The notes: generated by a model not told the origin, from the letters alone. 61,006 bases of DNA from Scatomorpha sp964345235 (GCA_964345235.1 CAYFQE010000008.1:1-61006); one strand, 5' to 3'. Positions 15,065 to 23,483 are shown, counted from the stretch's first letter. Numbers and translations are program-made.

Positions 15065-17698
15065 ATGAAAAAAAGACCCAACATTCTCAAACTTGCCACA
15101 AAGATAAGTCTTGAGAGCCTTACCTATACCGGCATTGGATATGGGGACCCCGAATACAGGATTTTAGACCCCATTATAGATGACGATATGTGCGAGATTA
15201 TGATGCATCTAAGGCTCGAAAAGCCCCGGACGGTCGAGGAAGTCGCCAAGCGCGCGAAGAAAGACCGCGGCTTTGTTGAAGAGCAACTTATAAAGCTCCG
15301 CGAAACCGGCGCTGTGAGAACTAAAGTTCTCCCCGAGGGCAACTTGGGCTACTTTTATCCCATCTGGGTGCCGGGCATTATGGAAGGAATACTTGCAAAC
15401 CGCGAGCAGTGCGACAAATACCCCGAACTTGCCGCCTGCTTCGAGGAATACACAATTCGCCGCTTAGAGCCGCTGGCTCCGGTTATAAACGCCGGTGACC
15501 CGGGCATGTTCTTCATGCGTGTAATGCCCATTATGAGCATAGTTAAGAGAAACTCCTATTCCGCTTCTCACGATCAGGTGCGCACGCTTGTCGAGAAAGC
15601 CAAGCACATAAGTGTCGGCGCCTGCTCCTGCCGCCGCTCGCGCAGGCTAATGGGGGAGGGTTGCGGTCACTTAGAGGAAGATATGTGCATGTACCTAAAC
15701 GACAACGCCGTGAACTATGCTAATATCGGTATGCACAGGATGATAACAAAAGAAGAGGCCTATGAAATCTTAGATAGGGCCGAGAAAAACGGCCTTGTAC
15801 ATGAGATTAACCAAACTCTCGGCTTCGACGACACCACAGCTATATGCAACTGCTGCGGCTGCGGCTGTTATGCTCTGCGTATAGCCGAGTATTTCAGAGC
15901 GCCGAACTCAATCCGCTCGAACTTTCTGCCCACTGTGGATCACGACCGCTGTGTTGCCTGCGGTCTCTGTGTTGAGACTTGCCAGACAAATGCCCTCAGA
16001 CTTGGCCAGAAGAATTCTTCCCGCAGCGACATAATCACCGGAACTTACGACGCCGAAGCGGGCATTCCGTGGATTAGGTCCGCCAATGCGCCCGATTTCC
16101 GCGAAAACCGCAAAAAGACACTCGATTCGGGCTCGTCACCCTGCACGGCGGCATGTCCCGCTCACATACCCGTTCAGGCCTATCTGAATCTTGCGCAAAA
16201 AGGCCGTTTCGGAAAAGCGCTCGAGCTTATAAAGCAGTATAACCCCTTCCCCGCAGTCTGCGGAGCGGTGTGCTCGGCTCCCTGCGAGGCCGCCTGCACC
16301 AGAGCAAAAACAGATGCTCCCCTTGCCATCAATGCCGTCAAGGCCTTTTTGGCAGAGCAGGAGATTAACTCCGAAAAGAGATATATCCCCGAAATGCTCA
16401 ATCCTCAGGGTGCGGAATACGGCATAAAAGTTGCCGTCATAGGCTCCGGTGCCGCAGGCCTGAGCGCCGCCTATTATCTGAAGATAAAGGGTTACGATGT
16501 GACTGTTTTCGAAAAAGAAGAGGTCCTCGGCGGCAGAATGAGACTGGAGATTCCCGAGTTCAGACTTAAGGAAGAAACGGTCAAGGCCGAGATTGAAGTT
16601 CTCGAGCAGATGGGCATAAACTTCAAAACCAAAACCGAGTTCCTTAAAGACATAGATATGGAAAGCCTCAAGGCCGAGGGCTTCAAGGCCGTATATCTGG
16701 CCGTCGGAGCCGAAGAGCCGAAGCGTCTTGGAATCGTGGGCGAAGACCTCGAGGGCACGCTCTACGCCAAGGACATGCTAAAAGAAATAAGACTCGGCAA
16801 AAAGCCCAAGTTTAATAAGAAAAAGCTTCTTGTAATCGGTTCTGACGATCTGGCTTTAGATGCGGCAAGGTCCGCTCTGCGCCTAGGGGCCGATGTCACA
16901 TTGCTTTGCCTCGATGATGAGCTCAAAGCCATCAAGGCGGACATAGCCGCCGGCGAGGCCGAGGGCATAGAAATTATTCGCGGCTTTACACCCGTTTTAA
17001 GAAAAGACGGCAAGAAATTCACACTCAGCGGCGATGGAAGCGAGAGAAGCTTCGACATAGTCGTCAAGTCGCCCGAGCTTGTGGTGAGCAGAAACATAAT
17101 AAACGCTCTCGGACTGCAAATTAACTCGAACGACGGAATCTCGGTACACAGCCGCAGTTTCCTCACACCGGTAGAAGATATAATTGCGGGCGGAGAGGCT
17201 GTGAGAGGGCGCGGAGATTTAATCCGTTCTATTGCCGACGGTAAAATAGCCGCCGAATCGATTCACAGATATGTCCATCCGGGACAGTCGCAGAATCTCG
17301 GCCGTATGCTTGAAGACTTCGACTCTATGGATGTAGAGAGCTTCGTAATCGACAGCGCCGCCGCAGAAAACAAGGGCGAAAGACTCGAACTTAAGCCCGC
17401 AGATGCGAAAAAGGCCGCAAAGAGCTTCGAAAATATGAGAGTCCTCCCCACCGCCGAGGAAGTAAAGGCCGAGGCGGGCCGCTGTTTGGGATGCGGCTCG
17501 GTAACCCTCAACCTCGAAAACTGCGTGGGCTGCACTCTGTGCTCTTCTCGTTGCGCATTCGGCGCCATAAGGCTTGAAAAGGTTGCCGATACCTTCCCCA
17601 CGGGCTACTTTAGCAGCCTTGCCCACGCCGCCGCAAAGGCTCCTCTTGCCATCGGCGAACTCGCCAAACGCACAGTCCTTAAAGACAGGAGCAAATAA
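15065..17698 (+). CDS. multi-Fe-S, FAD-dependent oxidoreductase (GltD-like core)
   Basis: The 877-residue protein combines several modules. An N-terminal helical part contains a winged-helix-like stretch (about 55-90). Next come a Cys-rich region (GACSCRRSRRLMGEGCGH, then CNCCGCGC) and a [4Fe-4S] ferredoxin motif CVACGLCVETCQTNAL (about 297-312). A GltD-type Fe-S domain follows (SPCTAACPAHIPVQAYL to CGAVCSAPCEAACTRA). The FAD/NAD(P) Rossmann domain has VIGSGAAGLSAAYYL (about 458-472) and a second nucleotide site LLVIGSDDLALDAARSALRLG. A last ferredoxin motif CVGCTLCSSRCAFGAI closes the protein. This suggests electron transfer between NAD(P)H and an Fe-S partner. The TAA directly abuts the ATG of a HypA gene, implying a link to nickel-enzyme maturation. 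No hydrogenase genes are in the window. Start ATG follows GGAGGAAAAG. Confidence 0.8.
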   Translation: MKKRPNILKLATKISLESLTYTGIGYGDPEYRILDPIIDDDMCEIMMHLRLEKPRTVEEVAKRAKKDRGFVEEQLIKLRETGAVRTKVLPEGNLGYFYPIWVPGIMEGILANREQCDKYPELAACFEEYTIRRLEPLAPVINAGDPGMFFMRVMPIMSIVKRNSYSASHDQVRTLVEKAKHISVGACSCRRSRRLMGEGCGHLEEDMCMYLNDNAVNYANIGMHRMITKEEAYEILDRAEKNGLVHEINQTLGFDDTTAICNCCGCGCYALRIAEYFRAPNSIRSNFLPTVDHDRCVACGLCVETCQTNALRLGQKNSSRSDIITGTYDAEAGIPWIRSANAPDFRENRKKTLDSGSSPCTAACPAHIPVQAYLNLAQKGRFGKALELIKQYNPFPAVCGAVCSAPCEAACTRAKTDAPLAINAVKAFLAEQEINSEKRYIPEMLNPQGAEYGIKVAVIGSGAAGLSAAYYLKIKGYDVTVFEKEEVLGGRMRLEIPEFRLKEETVKAEIEVLEQMGINFKTKTEFLKDIDMESLKAEGFKAVYLAVGAEEPKRLGIVGEDLEGTLYAKDMLKEIRLGKKPKFNKKKLLVIGSDDLALDAARSALRLGADVTLLCLDDELKAIKADIAAGEAEGIEIIRGFTPVLRKDGKKFTLSGDGSERSFDIVVKSPELVVSRNIINALGLQINSNDGISVHSRSFLTPVEDIIAGGEAVRGRGDLIRSIADGKIAAESIHRYVHPGQSQNLGRMLEDFDSMDVESFVIDSAAAENKGERLELKPADAKKAAKSFENMRVLPTAEEVKAEAGRCLGCGSVTLNLENCVGCTLCSSRCAFGAIRLEKVADTFPTGYFSSLAHAAAKAPLAIGELAKRTVLKDRSK

Positions 17699-18049
17699 AT
17701 GCATGAAATAGGTGTAGTCAGAGAGGTCGTAAAAACCGTGCTTCGTTATGCCGAGGAGCATAATGTAAAAGAAGTCAGCGAGATTGTTTTGGACATCGGC
17801 GAGCTTTCGCTCATAGTTCCAAAATATGTTGAAGACCTCTATCCCGCCTGCGTGGCCGGAACTCCGCTCGAGAATACCAAGCTAATAATCAACATCACAC
17901 CGGGGCAAGCCATCTGCAACGACTGCGACGAGATTTTTAATGTTGTGGAAAATAAGGGCTACTGCCCAAAGTGCAACAGCTTCGACAAAGATGTGCTCAC
18001 AGGCAGAGATTTCATGATAAAACAGATTCATGTGCCGGAAGACCAATAA
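17699..18049 (+). CDS. hypA: hydrogenase/urease nickel incorporation protein HypA
   Basis: The 116-residue protein starts MHEIGVV, with the conserved N-terminal Met-His-Glu that binds nickel, and has two CxxC knuckles (CNDC and CPKC, about residues 74-94) that hold a structural zinc. HypA delivers Ni2+ to hydrogenase (or urease) precursors with HypB. The ATG begins immediately after the stop of the Fe-S oxidoreductase, so the two are co-translated. The usual hypB and hydrogenase structural genes are not nearby, which is odd; they may lie elsewhere in the genome. A strong terminator follows. Confidence 0.9.
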   Translation: MHEIGVVREVVKTVLRYAEEHNVKEVSEIVLDIGELSLIVPKYVEDLYPACVAGTPLENTKLIINITPGQAICNDCDEIFNVVENKGYCPKCNSFDKDVLTGRDFMIKQIHVPEDQ

Positions 18050-18057
18050 ACACAGCG

Positions 18058-18100
18058 CACCCTCCCGAGCAAAAATCACAGGCTCGGGAGGGTGTTTTTT
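18058..18100 (+). terminator. terminator of the oxidoreductase-hypA operon
   Basis: CACCCTCCCGAGC (18058-18070) and GCTCGGGAGGGTG (18082-18094) form a 13-bp perfect stem with an 11-base loop and six T after it. Confidence 0.9.
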
Positions 18101-18141
18101 AACTATGCAAAAACAGTAATTTGAAGAGGAGAAACGCATAA

Positions 18142-18192
18142 ATGATAATTAAAGAAGTGTTCGGCAAAAAAGAAAAACAACGAAATAAATGA
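18142..18192 (+). CDS. very short ORF (16 aa), doubtful
   Basis: A frame of 16 codons (MIIKEVFGKKEKQRNK) starts at ATG 18142 behind a GAGGAG ribosome-binding site and ends at TGA 18190-18192, 15 bases before the acetyltransferase. It could be a leader peptide, a gene remnant or chance. Nothing else supports it. Confidence 0.25.
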   Translation: MIIKEVFGKKEKQRNK

Positions 18193-18207
18193 TAGGAAAA
18201 TTAAAAC

Positions 18208-18774
18208 ATGAATGCAGATATTGATGTCAGGGGCGCATATCTTGAAACAGAAGATTTAATTTTAAGGCCGTTTGAGCCTGAAGATTTGCAGGATTTAAAT
18301 GAATACGCCCGTGTTCCCGGCGTTGGAGAAATGGCGGGCTGGACTCATCATAAGTCTATGGAAGAATCAAAAAAGATTTTAGAAATGTTCATAGAGGAAA
18401 AGAAAACTCTAGCCGTAGTGAAAAAGAAAACGGGGAAAGTTATAGGCTCTATAGGAATAGAGCGCTACAACGAAGAAAATGCCGGCGAGGAATTTAAGCC
18501 CCTAAAATGCAGAGAAATCGGCTATGTGCTCAGCAAGGATTATTGGGGAAGAGGCTTCACGCCTCAGGCAGTGAACAGAGTTTTGAGCTACTGCTTCGAA
18601 GATTTAGAGCTCGACGCCGTTTTCTGCGCATATTTTAAAAGAAATTCGCAGTCTAAGCGTGTAAACGAAAAAGTTGGCTTTAAATATGTGGGAGATACAA
18701 TATTCGAAACAAGGTATAATACACTTGAAGACTCGATTTTAAGCGTTATTCATAAAAAAGATTGGCTTAGATAA
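18208..18774 (+). CDS. GNAT N-acetyltransferase, RimJ/RimL type
   Basis: The 188-residue protein opens with LETEDLILRPFEPEDLQDLNEYA, the standard start of RimJ/RimL-like GNATs. It has IGYVLSKDYWGRGFTPQAV, where the RGFTPQA segment is the acetyl-CoA pyrophosphate loop, and the C-terminal NSQSKRVNEKVGFKYVGD motif. It transfers an acetyl group from acetyl-CoA to an amino group of a protein or small molecule; the target is unknown. It stands alone between the hypA terminator and a regulator gene. Confidence 0.85.
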   Translation: MNADIDVRGAYLETEDLILRPFEPEDLQDLNEYARVPGVGEMAGWTHHKSMEESKKILEMFIEEKKTLAVVKKKTGKVIGSIGIERYNEENAGEEFKPLKCREIGYVLSKDYWGRGFTPQAVNRVLSYCFEDLELDAVFCAYFKRNSQSKRVNEKVGFKYVGDTIFETRYNTLEDSILSVIHKKDWLR

Positions 18775-18854
18775 ATTGGAATTTATCGAACTGAATTAAC
18801 TTTAGCCATGTCAAAACATTTTAGCAGCACATTTTCGCAGAATGTCAAATACAT

Positions 18855-18883
18855 TTGATAGACAAAAAAACATAAACTATATA
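18855..18883 (+). promoter_or_regulatory. promoter of the XRE regulator gene
   Basis: TTGATA (18855-18860), 17 bases and TATATA (18878-18883) lie 28 bases before the ATG at 18912. Confidence 0.6.
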
Positions 18884-18911
18884 TATTCCTTTCAGTTGGA
18901 GGCTCAATCAT

Positions 18912-19483
18912 ATGGAAATCGAAAAGAAGTTAAAAGAAGCCAGAGTGAATGCGGGACTTACGCAGGAACAGCTTGCTCAAAAAATTATGGTCTCAAGACA
19001 AACCATATCAAACTGGGAAAACGGAAAGTCCTTGCCGGATATAATTAATATTATGAATTTGAGCGACCTCTANNNNNNNNNNNNNNNNNNNNNNNNNNNN
19101 NNNNNNNNNNNNNNNNNNNNNNNNNNNNNNNNNNNNNNNNNNNNNNNNNNNNNNNNNNNNNNNNNNNNNNNNAAAACGGAAAGTCCTTGCCGGATATAAT
19201 TAATATTATGAATTTGAGCGACCTCTATCAAATAAGTCTGGACGATTTATTGAAAGGAGATCCTAAGATGAAAGAAAAAATGGAAAAAGATGTAAATGCG
19301 GCTAAAAATAATAAGAGGCTGTTATTAACTGCCGGAATTATTATCGCTTTAGTTGCCGCAATATATTTAATCAGTGTTCTTGTGGGCGGCGAGTTCCGAG
19401 ATTTCTGTGAAAGCGCTGTAATATGGGTGCTTATAGGTATCGGCGTGGCGTTCAGCGTTACATATTTTAATCAAAAAGAGTAA
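18912..19483 (+). CDS. XRE-family HTH regulator with two membrane helices (interrupted by an assembly gap)
   Basis: The N-terminal 55 residues are a Cro/CI helix-turn-helix (LKEARVNAGLTQEQLAQKI then SRQTISNWENGKSLPD). After the 100-N run the same 55 bases recur (19018-19072 equals 19173-19227) and the frame continues YQISLDDLLKGD, then two membrane helices (LLLTAGIIIALVAAIYLISV and AVIWVLIGIGVAFSVTYF). Collapsing the duplicated overlap gives one uninterrupted gene of about 138 codons, so the break is an assembly artefact. HTH proteins of this size with a C-terminal membrane part are common in Clostridia and often control nearby transport or stress genes; the target is unknown here. Confidence 0.8.
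19073..19172. other. assembly gap of 100 N with 55-base duplicated edges
   Basis: The 55 bases left of the gap (19018-19072) are identical to the 55 bases right of it (19173-19227). This is what unmerged overlapping contig ends look like, and 55 is a common assembly k-mer length. No real sequence is likely to be missing. Confidence 0.9.
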
Positions 19484-19582
19484 AGAAACGCTTCAAGTCG
19501 GGTATTTTCCCGCAAATAGTGAAAGCAGAGCGGCAAAGACATTAATCTCGGTCGCTCTGCATTATTTTATTGTTTTTCAGCC

Positions 19583-20989
19583 TTAGGCGGCTTTTTTGGC
19601 GCTTTGCGCCTTAAATTCCAAGTAGGCGCGCTCCATTCTCTCGAAAAAGCCGCGAGTGTCCTCTTCGCTCATAAGGTTGAATATCTCGGTTTTGTCCTCG
19701 GTTTTAATCATGATATAAGGCGGAATTTTCGGGTTTAGGCACAGCGTCGCCCTGCCTATGCCCTCGACAGTGAATTTTCCCTCTAAAAATTCGCTTGTAG
19801 CCGTGCCGTATACTCGCACCGAGCGGGGCAGCTCCTCCATAAGCTCGAGCTCCAAGATGTCCTCATAATTAATGTTAAAGCGCTCCGAAACATGCTTTAA
19901 GCTTACAGATTCGTCATCGAAACCCGCTACTCTGGGGCTGAGCTCTTGCTTTATGAAATAAATTCCGAAAAACGGCAGTGCAAGCATAATGAGTATGGTG
20001 ATGCCTATTATCACCTGTCCCCAAAATGTTCCGATATTTACGGTCATATTTATGCCGATTCTGTCGTTAATCAGCACATGCCTGTCACGGGGATTGTGAT
20101 AAAAAAGTCCGTAAATCCAGTTCACATCCTCGTCAACATAGTCCTCGCCCATCGAGAGGGTTATTTTCTCTTGCTTCGAGCGCACTCCCATCTCAACAAG
20201 AAGCGCGAGCACAATCATAGCCGCCATATAGACGCACATGATAATAAGAAATAAAGTTTCCGACTTGTAGGAAAGCAAAAACAAAAGGCCCAAGGGCGCC
20301 GAGAGCCAAGCCATGCCGAACCATGTGCTTGTCCAGCCGTGAAGTCTTATTCTGCTCAGTTCGGCATTTTTTTCGCTCTCATAGCCCAGAACATCCAGTC
20401 TCTGCCTGAAGATAAGGGGGTACAGGAGCATAGAGAGGACTATCATAAACGAGAACACTGAACACATAATCGCAAAATCGCGCACAATCTCCTTGGGCAA
20501 AATGAATTTTGCCAAGACTGCAGGAAGAATACTTATAAGAAGAGGCGGGATAAACCACTTAACCGATCTCGGCTTTTCAAAGCTCTGTCTGGTCTTTAGG
20601 TCCACCACTCTAAGGTTTTGAAGCGAACTGCGATAGCCCTCTTCGAGTTTGAGCTCCTTAAGGTCGGAGTTTGCTTTGGCGAAGAGGAACATGGGCACAA
20701 CTACTGCGAATAATGTCCAAACAAAGACGAGGGTAAGCTTAACCGAAAAATGTTCGGCAAGAATAAAAATCATAAAAAGTGCAAAGAGCAGAAAGACTTC
20801 CGCAATTACAAGATTCACCTTAAACTTTTTAACAATGAGCGTAAGAGTTTTGTCGTTTAGCGCTTCTGTGGGAAAGGTGACTCCCAAAACAATGTTTCTT
20901 TTGGGCTTACTTTTGTTCCAAAAAAGAATGCCGGTAAGCAGCGAACTAATACCGAAAGTGAAAAGCAAGATATAATCGGCAAAACCCAT
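19583..20989 (-). CDS. multi-pass membrane protein with DUF1648/DUF5808-like parts
   Basis: The 468-residue protein has hydrophobic segments at the N terminus (YILLFTFGISSLLTGILFW), at about 60-105, 150-200, 225-265 and 325-345. A conserved-looking cytoplasmic stretch WIYGLFYHNPRDRHVLINDR matches what is seen in DUF5808 proteins, where it follows the membrane part. The C-terminal 110 residues are soluble and could be a PH-like domain. It is encoded one base after a YtrA-type GntR regulator, a pairing that is common in Bacillota and suggests this membrane protein is the regulator's main target. Function is unknown; roles in cell-envelope stress have been proposed for such loci. Confidence 0.7.
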   Translation of the reverse strand: MGFADYILLFTFGISSLLTGILFWNKSKPKRNIVLGVTFPTEALNDKTLTLIVKKFKVNLVIAEVFLLFALFMIFILAEHFSVKLTLVFVWTLFAVVVPMFLFAKANSDLKELKLEEGYRSSLQNLRVVDLKTRQSFEKPRSVKWFIPPLLISILPAVLAKFILPKEIVRDFAIMCSVFSFMIVLSMLLYPLIFRQRLDVLGYESEKNAELSRIRLHGWTSTWFGMAWLSAPLGLLFLLSYKSETLFLIIMCVYMAAMIVLALLVEMGVRSKQEKITLSMGEDYVDEDVNWIYGLFYHNPRDRHVLINDRIGINMTVNIGTFWGQVIIGITILIMLALPFFGIYFIKQELSPRVAGFDDESVSLKHVSERFNINYEDILELELMEELPRSVRVYGTATSEFLEGKFTVEGIGRATLCLNPKIPPYIMIKTEDKTEIFNLMSEEDTRGFFERMERAYLEFKAQSAKKAA

Positions 20990-20990
20990 T

Positions 20991-21359
20991 TTATATACCT
21001 CTTCTGTAATAATCGGAGCAGAGCTTTAAAAACTCCCGCTCGCCCATTCCGCGAATTCGCGCCTCCGAAGCCACCGTGTGCAGCGCCAACTTTTTATCGT
21101 CGTCAAGCTCGCCCTCGGGGATTTTTTCCGAAACCACGCTACCGCCTCTGCGGTCGGCGGATATAAAGCCCTCCTGCTTCAAGAGTGAATAGGCCTTAGA
21201 CACCGTCATGGGGTTTATACCGAGATCGTCGCTTAAGGCCCTTATAGTGGGGAGCTTTTCACCCACGCTCAGTTCGCCCGAGCCTATACCTCTGACAATC
21301 TGATTTCTTATTTGCATATAAATGGGGGTTTCGCTCTCAAAATCAATCGCAAGTATCAA
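20991..21359 (-). CDS. GntR-family transcriptional regulator, YtrA subfamily
   Basis: The 122-residue protein has the GntR winged helix (PIYMQIRNQIVRGIGSGELS, then GEKLPTIRALSDDLGINPMTVSKAYSLLKQEGFI) and only a short C-terminal helical tail, which is the YtrA class. The frame is open to 21443, but a TTG at 21359 has a perfect AAAGGAGG ribosome-binding site 6 bases in front and gives the usual N terminus (ILAIDFESETPIY). It should repress its own operon with the downstream membrane protein by binding the palindrome at 21397-21421. Confidence 0.88.
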   Translation of the reverse strand: MILAIDFESETPIYMQIRNQIVRGIGSGELSVGEKLPTIRALSDDLGINPMTVSKAYSLLKQEGFISADRRGGSVVSEKIPEGELDDDKKLALHTVASEARIRGMGEREFLKLCSDYYRRGI

Positions 21360-21396
21360 GTCGAGCCTCCTTTCAACCCATGCATTATGAGCTATA

Positions 21397-21421
21397 CTTG
21401 TATTATTCCATATAATACAAG
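21397..21421 (-). promoter_or_regulatory. GntR/YtrA operator, 10-bp perfect palindrome
   Basis: CTTGTATTAT (21397-21406) and ATAATACAAG (21412-21421) are exact inverted repeats with a 5-base centre. They lie directly downstream of the -10 box of the gntR promoter, the usual place for a GntR autoregulation site. Confidence 0.75.
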
Positions 21422-21422
21422 C

Positions 21423-21451
21423 AATATAAACTTCGCAGCACAATTTGTCAA
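21423..21451 (-). promoter_or_regulatory. promoter of the gntR operon
   Basis: On the minus strand TTGACA (complement of 21446-21451), 17 bases and TATATT (complement of 21423-21428) form a strong sigma-A promoter that reads into the operator. Confidence 0.8.
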
Positions 21452-21530
21452 GTGTTTTTTATAAAACTCATATTTTTCTATCAAAATATATGTAAAATTT
21501 GCGCTTTTTCTGAATAAAGTGAAAAAGCAC

Positions 21531-21558
21531 TTGACAGTTCTTTTTTGCCATGTATAAT
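21531..21558 (+). promoter_or_regulatory. promoter of the lysine-riboswitch transcript
   Basis: TTGACA (21531-21536), a 16-base spacer and TATAAT (21553-21558) are both consensus boxes, about 20 bases before the aptamer. Confidence 0.85.
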
Positions 21559-21574
21559 TGTAAATAATTTCATA

Positions 21575-21755
21575 CGGTCACGGATAGAGGCGCGACTGAC
21601 ATGATTAAGCTCTTATTTGACGGACATCTAAAGAGCCCAAAGGGGAAGTCGCCGAGGTTTTGAAGGCTTGTCCGAGTCTTCATTGCCGGGTCGGCAGAAA
21701 ACATCTGCCGAACTGTCACTTGGTTTTAAGTGGAGTGCTAACTGCTGATGCTGTC
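21575..21755 (+). promoter_or_regulatory. lysine riboswitch (L-box) aptamer
   Basis: The hallmark segments appear in order: GATAGAGGCGCGACT near 21583, GGGGAAGTCGCCGAGGTT, a GCCGGGTCGGC hairpin, AACTGTCACTTGG, and the closing AGTGGAGTGCTAACTG near 21730-21744. These match the conserved core of the lysine aptamer. The ends are approximate. Lysine binding should favour the terminator that follows, shutting off the transporter gene when lysine is plentiful. Confidence 0.88.
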
Positions 21756-21762
21756 TTAATTT

Positions 21763-21806
21763 TTTGCAGTCTTCGGTTTAGCTTCCGAATGACTGTAAAT
21801 TTTTTT
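21763..21806 (+). terminator. riboswitch expression-platform terminator
   Basis: TTTGCAGTC and TTCGG pair with CCGAA and GACTGTAAA (one bulge, one G-T), followed by seven T and then directly by the AAGGAG ribosome-binding site of the next gene. Confidence 0.85.
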
Positions 21807-21818
21807 AAGGAGACAGAC

Positions 21819-23429
21819 ATGAAAGAAAGAAAAAGAATCCTGCTAATCACGGCCCTTGTATTGGTTTTCACCCTCATGCTGGGCATATACGCCCTGGCCG
21901 ATGGCGAAGAGACGGTAGAATATCAGAGCAATATGTATATGACATTTTGGGCTCTGGTTCCCCCCATAGTAGCCATTGGCCTTGCCCTAATAACCAAAGA
22001 AGTGTATTCTTCGCTGTTTATAGGAATTTTATCGGGTGCACTTTTCTATTCAAACTTCAGGCCTATAGCCACTATAGATACCATCCTAAACGATGGGCTT
22101 ATCTACGGGCTTACAGACGCTTGGAATGCCGGTATTTTTATCTTCCTGATTCTGCTCGGCATCTTCGTTGCGCTTATCAATAAGTCCGGCGGCTCTGCGG
22201 CTTTCGGCGAGTGGGCGCAGAAAAACATAAAGTCCCGCACGGGAGCCATGCTCGCAAGCGTTTTTCTGGGCGTTTTAATATTTATCGACGACTATTTTAA
22301 CTGCCTGACTGTCGGCGCCGTCATGCGTCCAGTGACCGATGCGCACAAGGTCTCGAGAGCAAAGTTTGCCTATATCATCGATGCGACGGCGGCTCCCATC
22401 TGTATGATAGCCCCAATATCCAGCTGGGCGGCCGCAGTTTCGGGTATGGTTGAGGGGGCCGACGGCCTGACTTTATTTGTGCGTGCCATCCCATACAACC
22501 TCTATTCTCTGCTGACTTTGGTCTTCTTGGTTGCGATGTCTGTTATGAAGGTAGACTACGGCCCCATGCTCATTCACGAGCGCAACGCAATTGAAAAAGG
22601 CGACATTTTCACCGTTGGCGAAGAAAAGGGTACGCTCAAATCCGAAGAAGGCTCGAAAAAGGGAAAAGTTATAGATCTTGTGCTTCCCATTTTTATCCTT
22701 GTTGTCATGTGCATTGTCGGCATAATCTATGTCGGCGGCTTCTTCAACGGCACAAGCTTTATCGAGTCATTCTCGGGCACCGATTCTTCCGTCGGTCTGC
22801 CTTGGGGCGCATTGGTTGCTCTGCTTTTAGCTTTCGTCTATTTCCTCGTGCGCAGGACAATAAGCTTTAAAGAGGCGATGGACTGCATAAGCGAGGGTTT
22901 CGTACTCATGGTTCCCTCGCTCCTCATACTCACCCTTGCAATAACCCTCAAGAACATGACAGGACTTCTCGGCGCTCCCGAATATGTCGAGGGCATAGTA
23001 CAGGGAGCTTCGGGCCACTTCTTCAACTTCCTGCCCGCTATCATCTTCCTTATTGCCGCTCTGTTCAGCTTCTCGATGGGCACAAGCTGGGGCACATTCG
23101 GAATTTTGCTTCCAATAATCATACCCATACTGCAGGCAGACCCCCAACTCATGACGATAGGCATTTCAGCCTGCTTGGCGGGCGCTGTATTAGGCGACCA
23201 CTGCAGCCCGATTTCCGATACAACCATCATGTCCTCGGCAGGCGCCAACTGCAACCACATAGCGCATGTCACCACTCAGCTGCCCTACGCCCTAACCGTG
23301 GGCGGCTTCAGCCTTCTCGGCTTTGTGATTGCGGCCTTTGTGCGAAATTGGTTTGTGGTGTTCGGTGTGTCTTTGGCTCTTATGCTCGGCTTCCTCTTCT
23401 TTATGAAGAACAGAATGCAAAAAGCCTAG
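21819..23429 (+). CDS. NhaC-type Na+/H+ antiporter family protein, probable lysine carrier
   Basis: The 536-residue protein has about twelve hydrophobic helices and NhaC-family loops (GGSAAFGEWAQKNIKSRTGAM, IDDYFNCLTVGAVMRPVTD, FSMGTSWGTFGILLPI, GDHCSPISDTTIMSSAGANCNH). It begins with a hydrophobic segment that may be a signal anchor. NhaC homologues behind lysine riboswitches have been proposed to be lysine transporters (LysW), so lysine-Na+ or H+ exchange in the plasma membrane is the likely job. The frame is open to 21660, but that extension is the riboswitch; ATG 21819 follows TTAAGGAGACAG. Confidence 0.88.
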   Translation: MKERKRILLITALVLVFTLMLGIYALADGEETVEYQSNMYMTFWALVPPIVAIGLALITKEVYSSLFIGILSGALFYSNFRPIATIDTILNDGLIYGLTDAWNAGIFIFLILLGIFVALINKSGGSAAFGEWAQKNIKSRTGAMLASVFLGVLIFIDDYFNCLTVGAVMRPVTDAHKVSRAKFAYIIDATAAPICMIAPISSWAAAVSGMVEGADGLTLFVRAIPYNLYSLLTLVFLVAMSVMKVDYGPMLIHERNAIEKGDIFTVGEEKGTLKSEEGSKKGKVIDLVLPIFILVVMCIVGIIYVGGFFNGTSFIESFSGTDSSVGLPWGALVALLLAFVYFLVRRTISFKEAMDCISEGFVLMVPSLLILTLAITLKNMTGLLGAPEYVEGIVQGASGHFFNFLPAIIFLIAALFSFSMGTSWGTFGILLPIIIPILQADPQLMTIGISACLAGAVLGDHCSPISDTTIMSSAGANCNHIAHVTTQLPYALTVGGFSLLGFVIAAFVRNWFVVFGVSLALMLGFLFFMKNRMQKA

Positions 23430-23451
23430 AAGTTTAACAATTAAAAAGCAT

Positions 23452-23483
23452 AAAAAGGAGCGCTGCATTCGCAACGCTCCTTT
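23452..23483 (+). terminator. terminator after the NhaC-type gene
   Basis: AAAGGAGCGCTGC pairs with GCAACGCTCCTTT around an ATTC loop with one mismatch. The T-rich end of the stem (CTCCTTTG) gives a modest U-tract. Confidence 0.7.

Noticed and set aside
21660..21818. 53-codon N-terminal extension of the NhaC-type protein
   Set aside because: The bases are the lysine riboswitch and its terminator. The ATG at 21819 has the ribosome-binding site and starts the hydrophobic N terminus.
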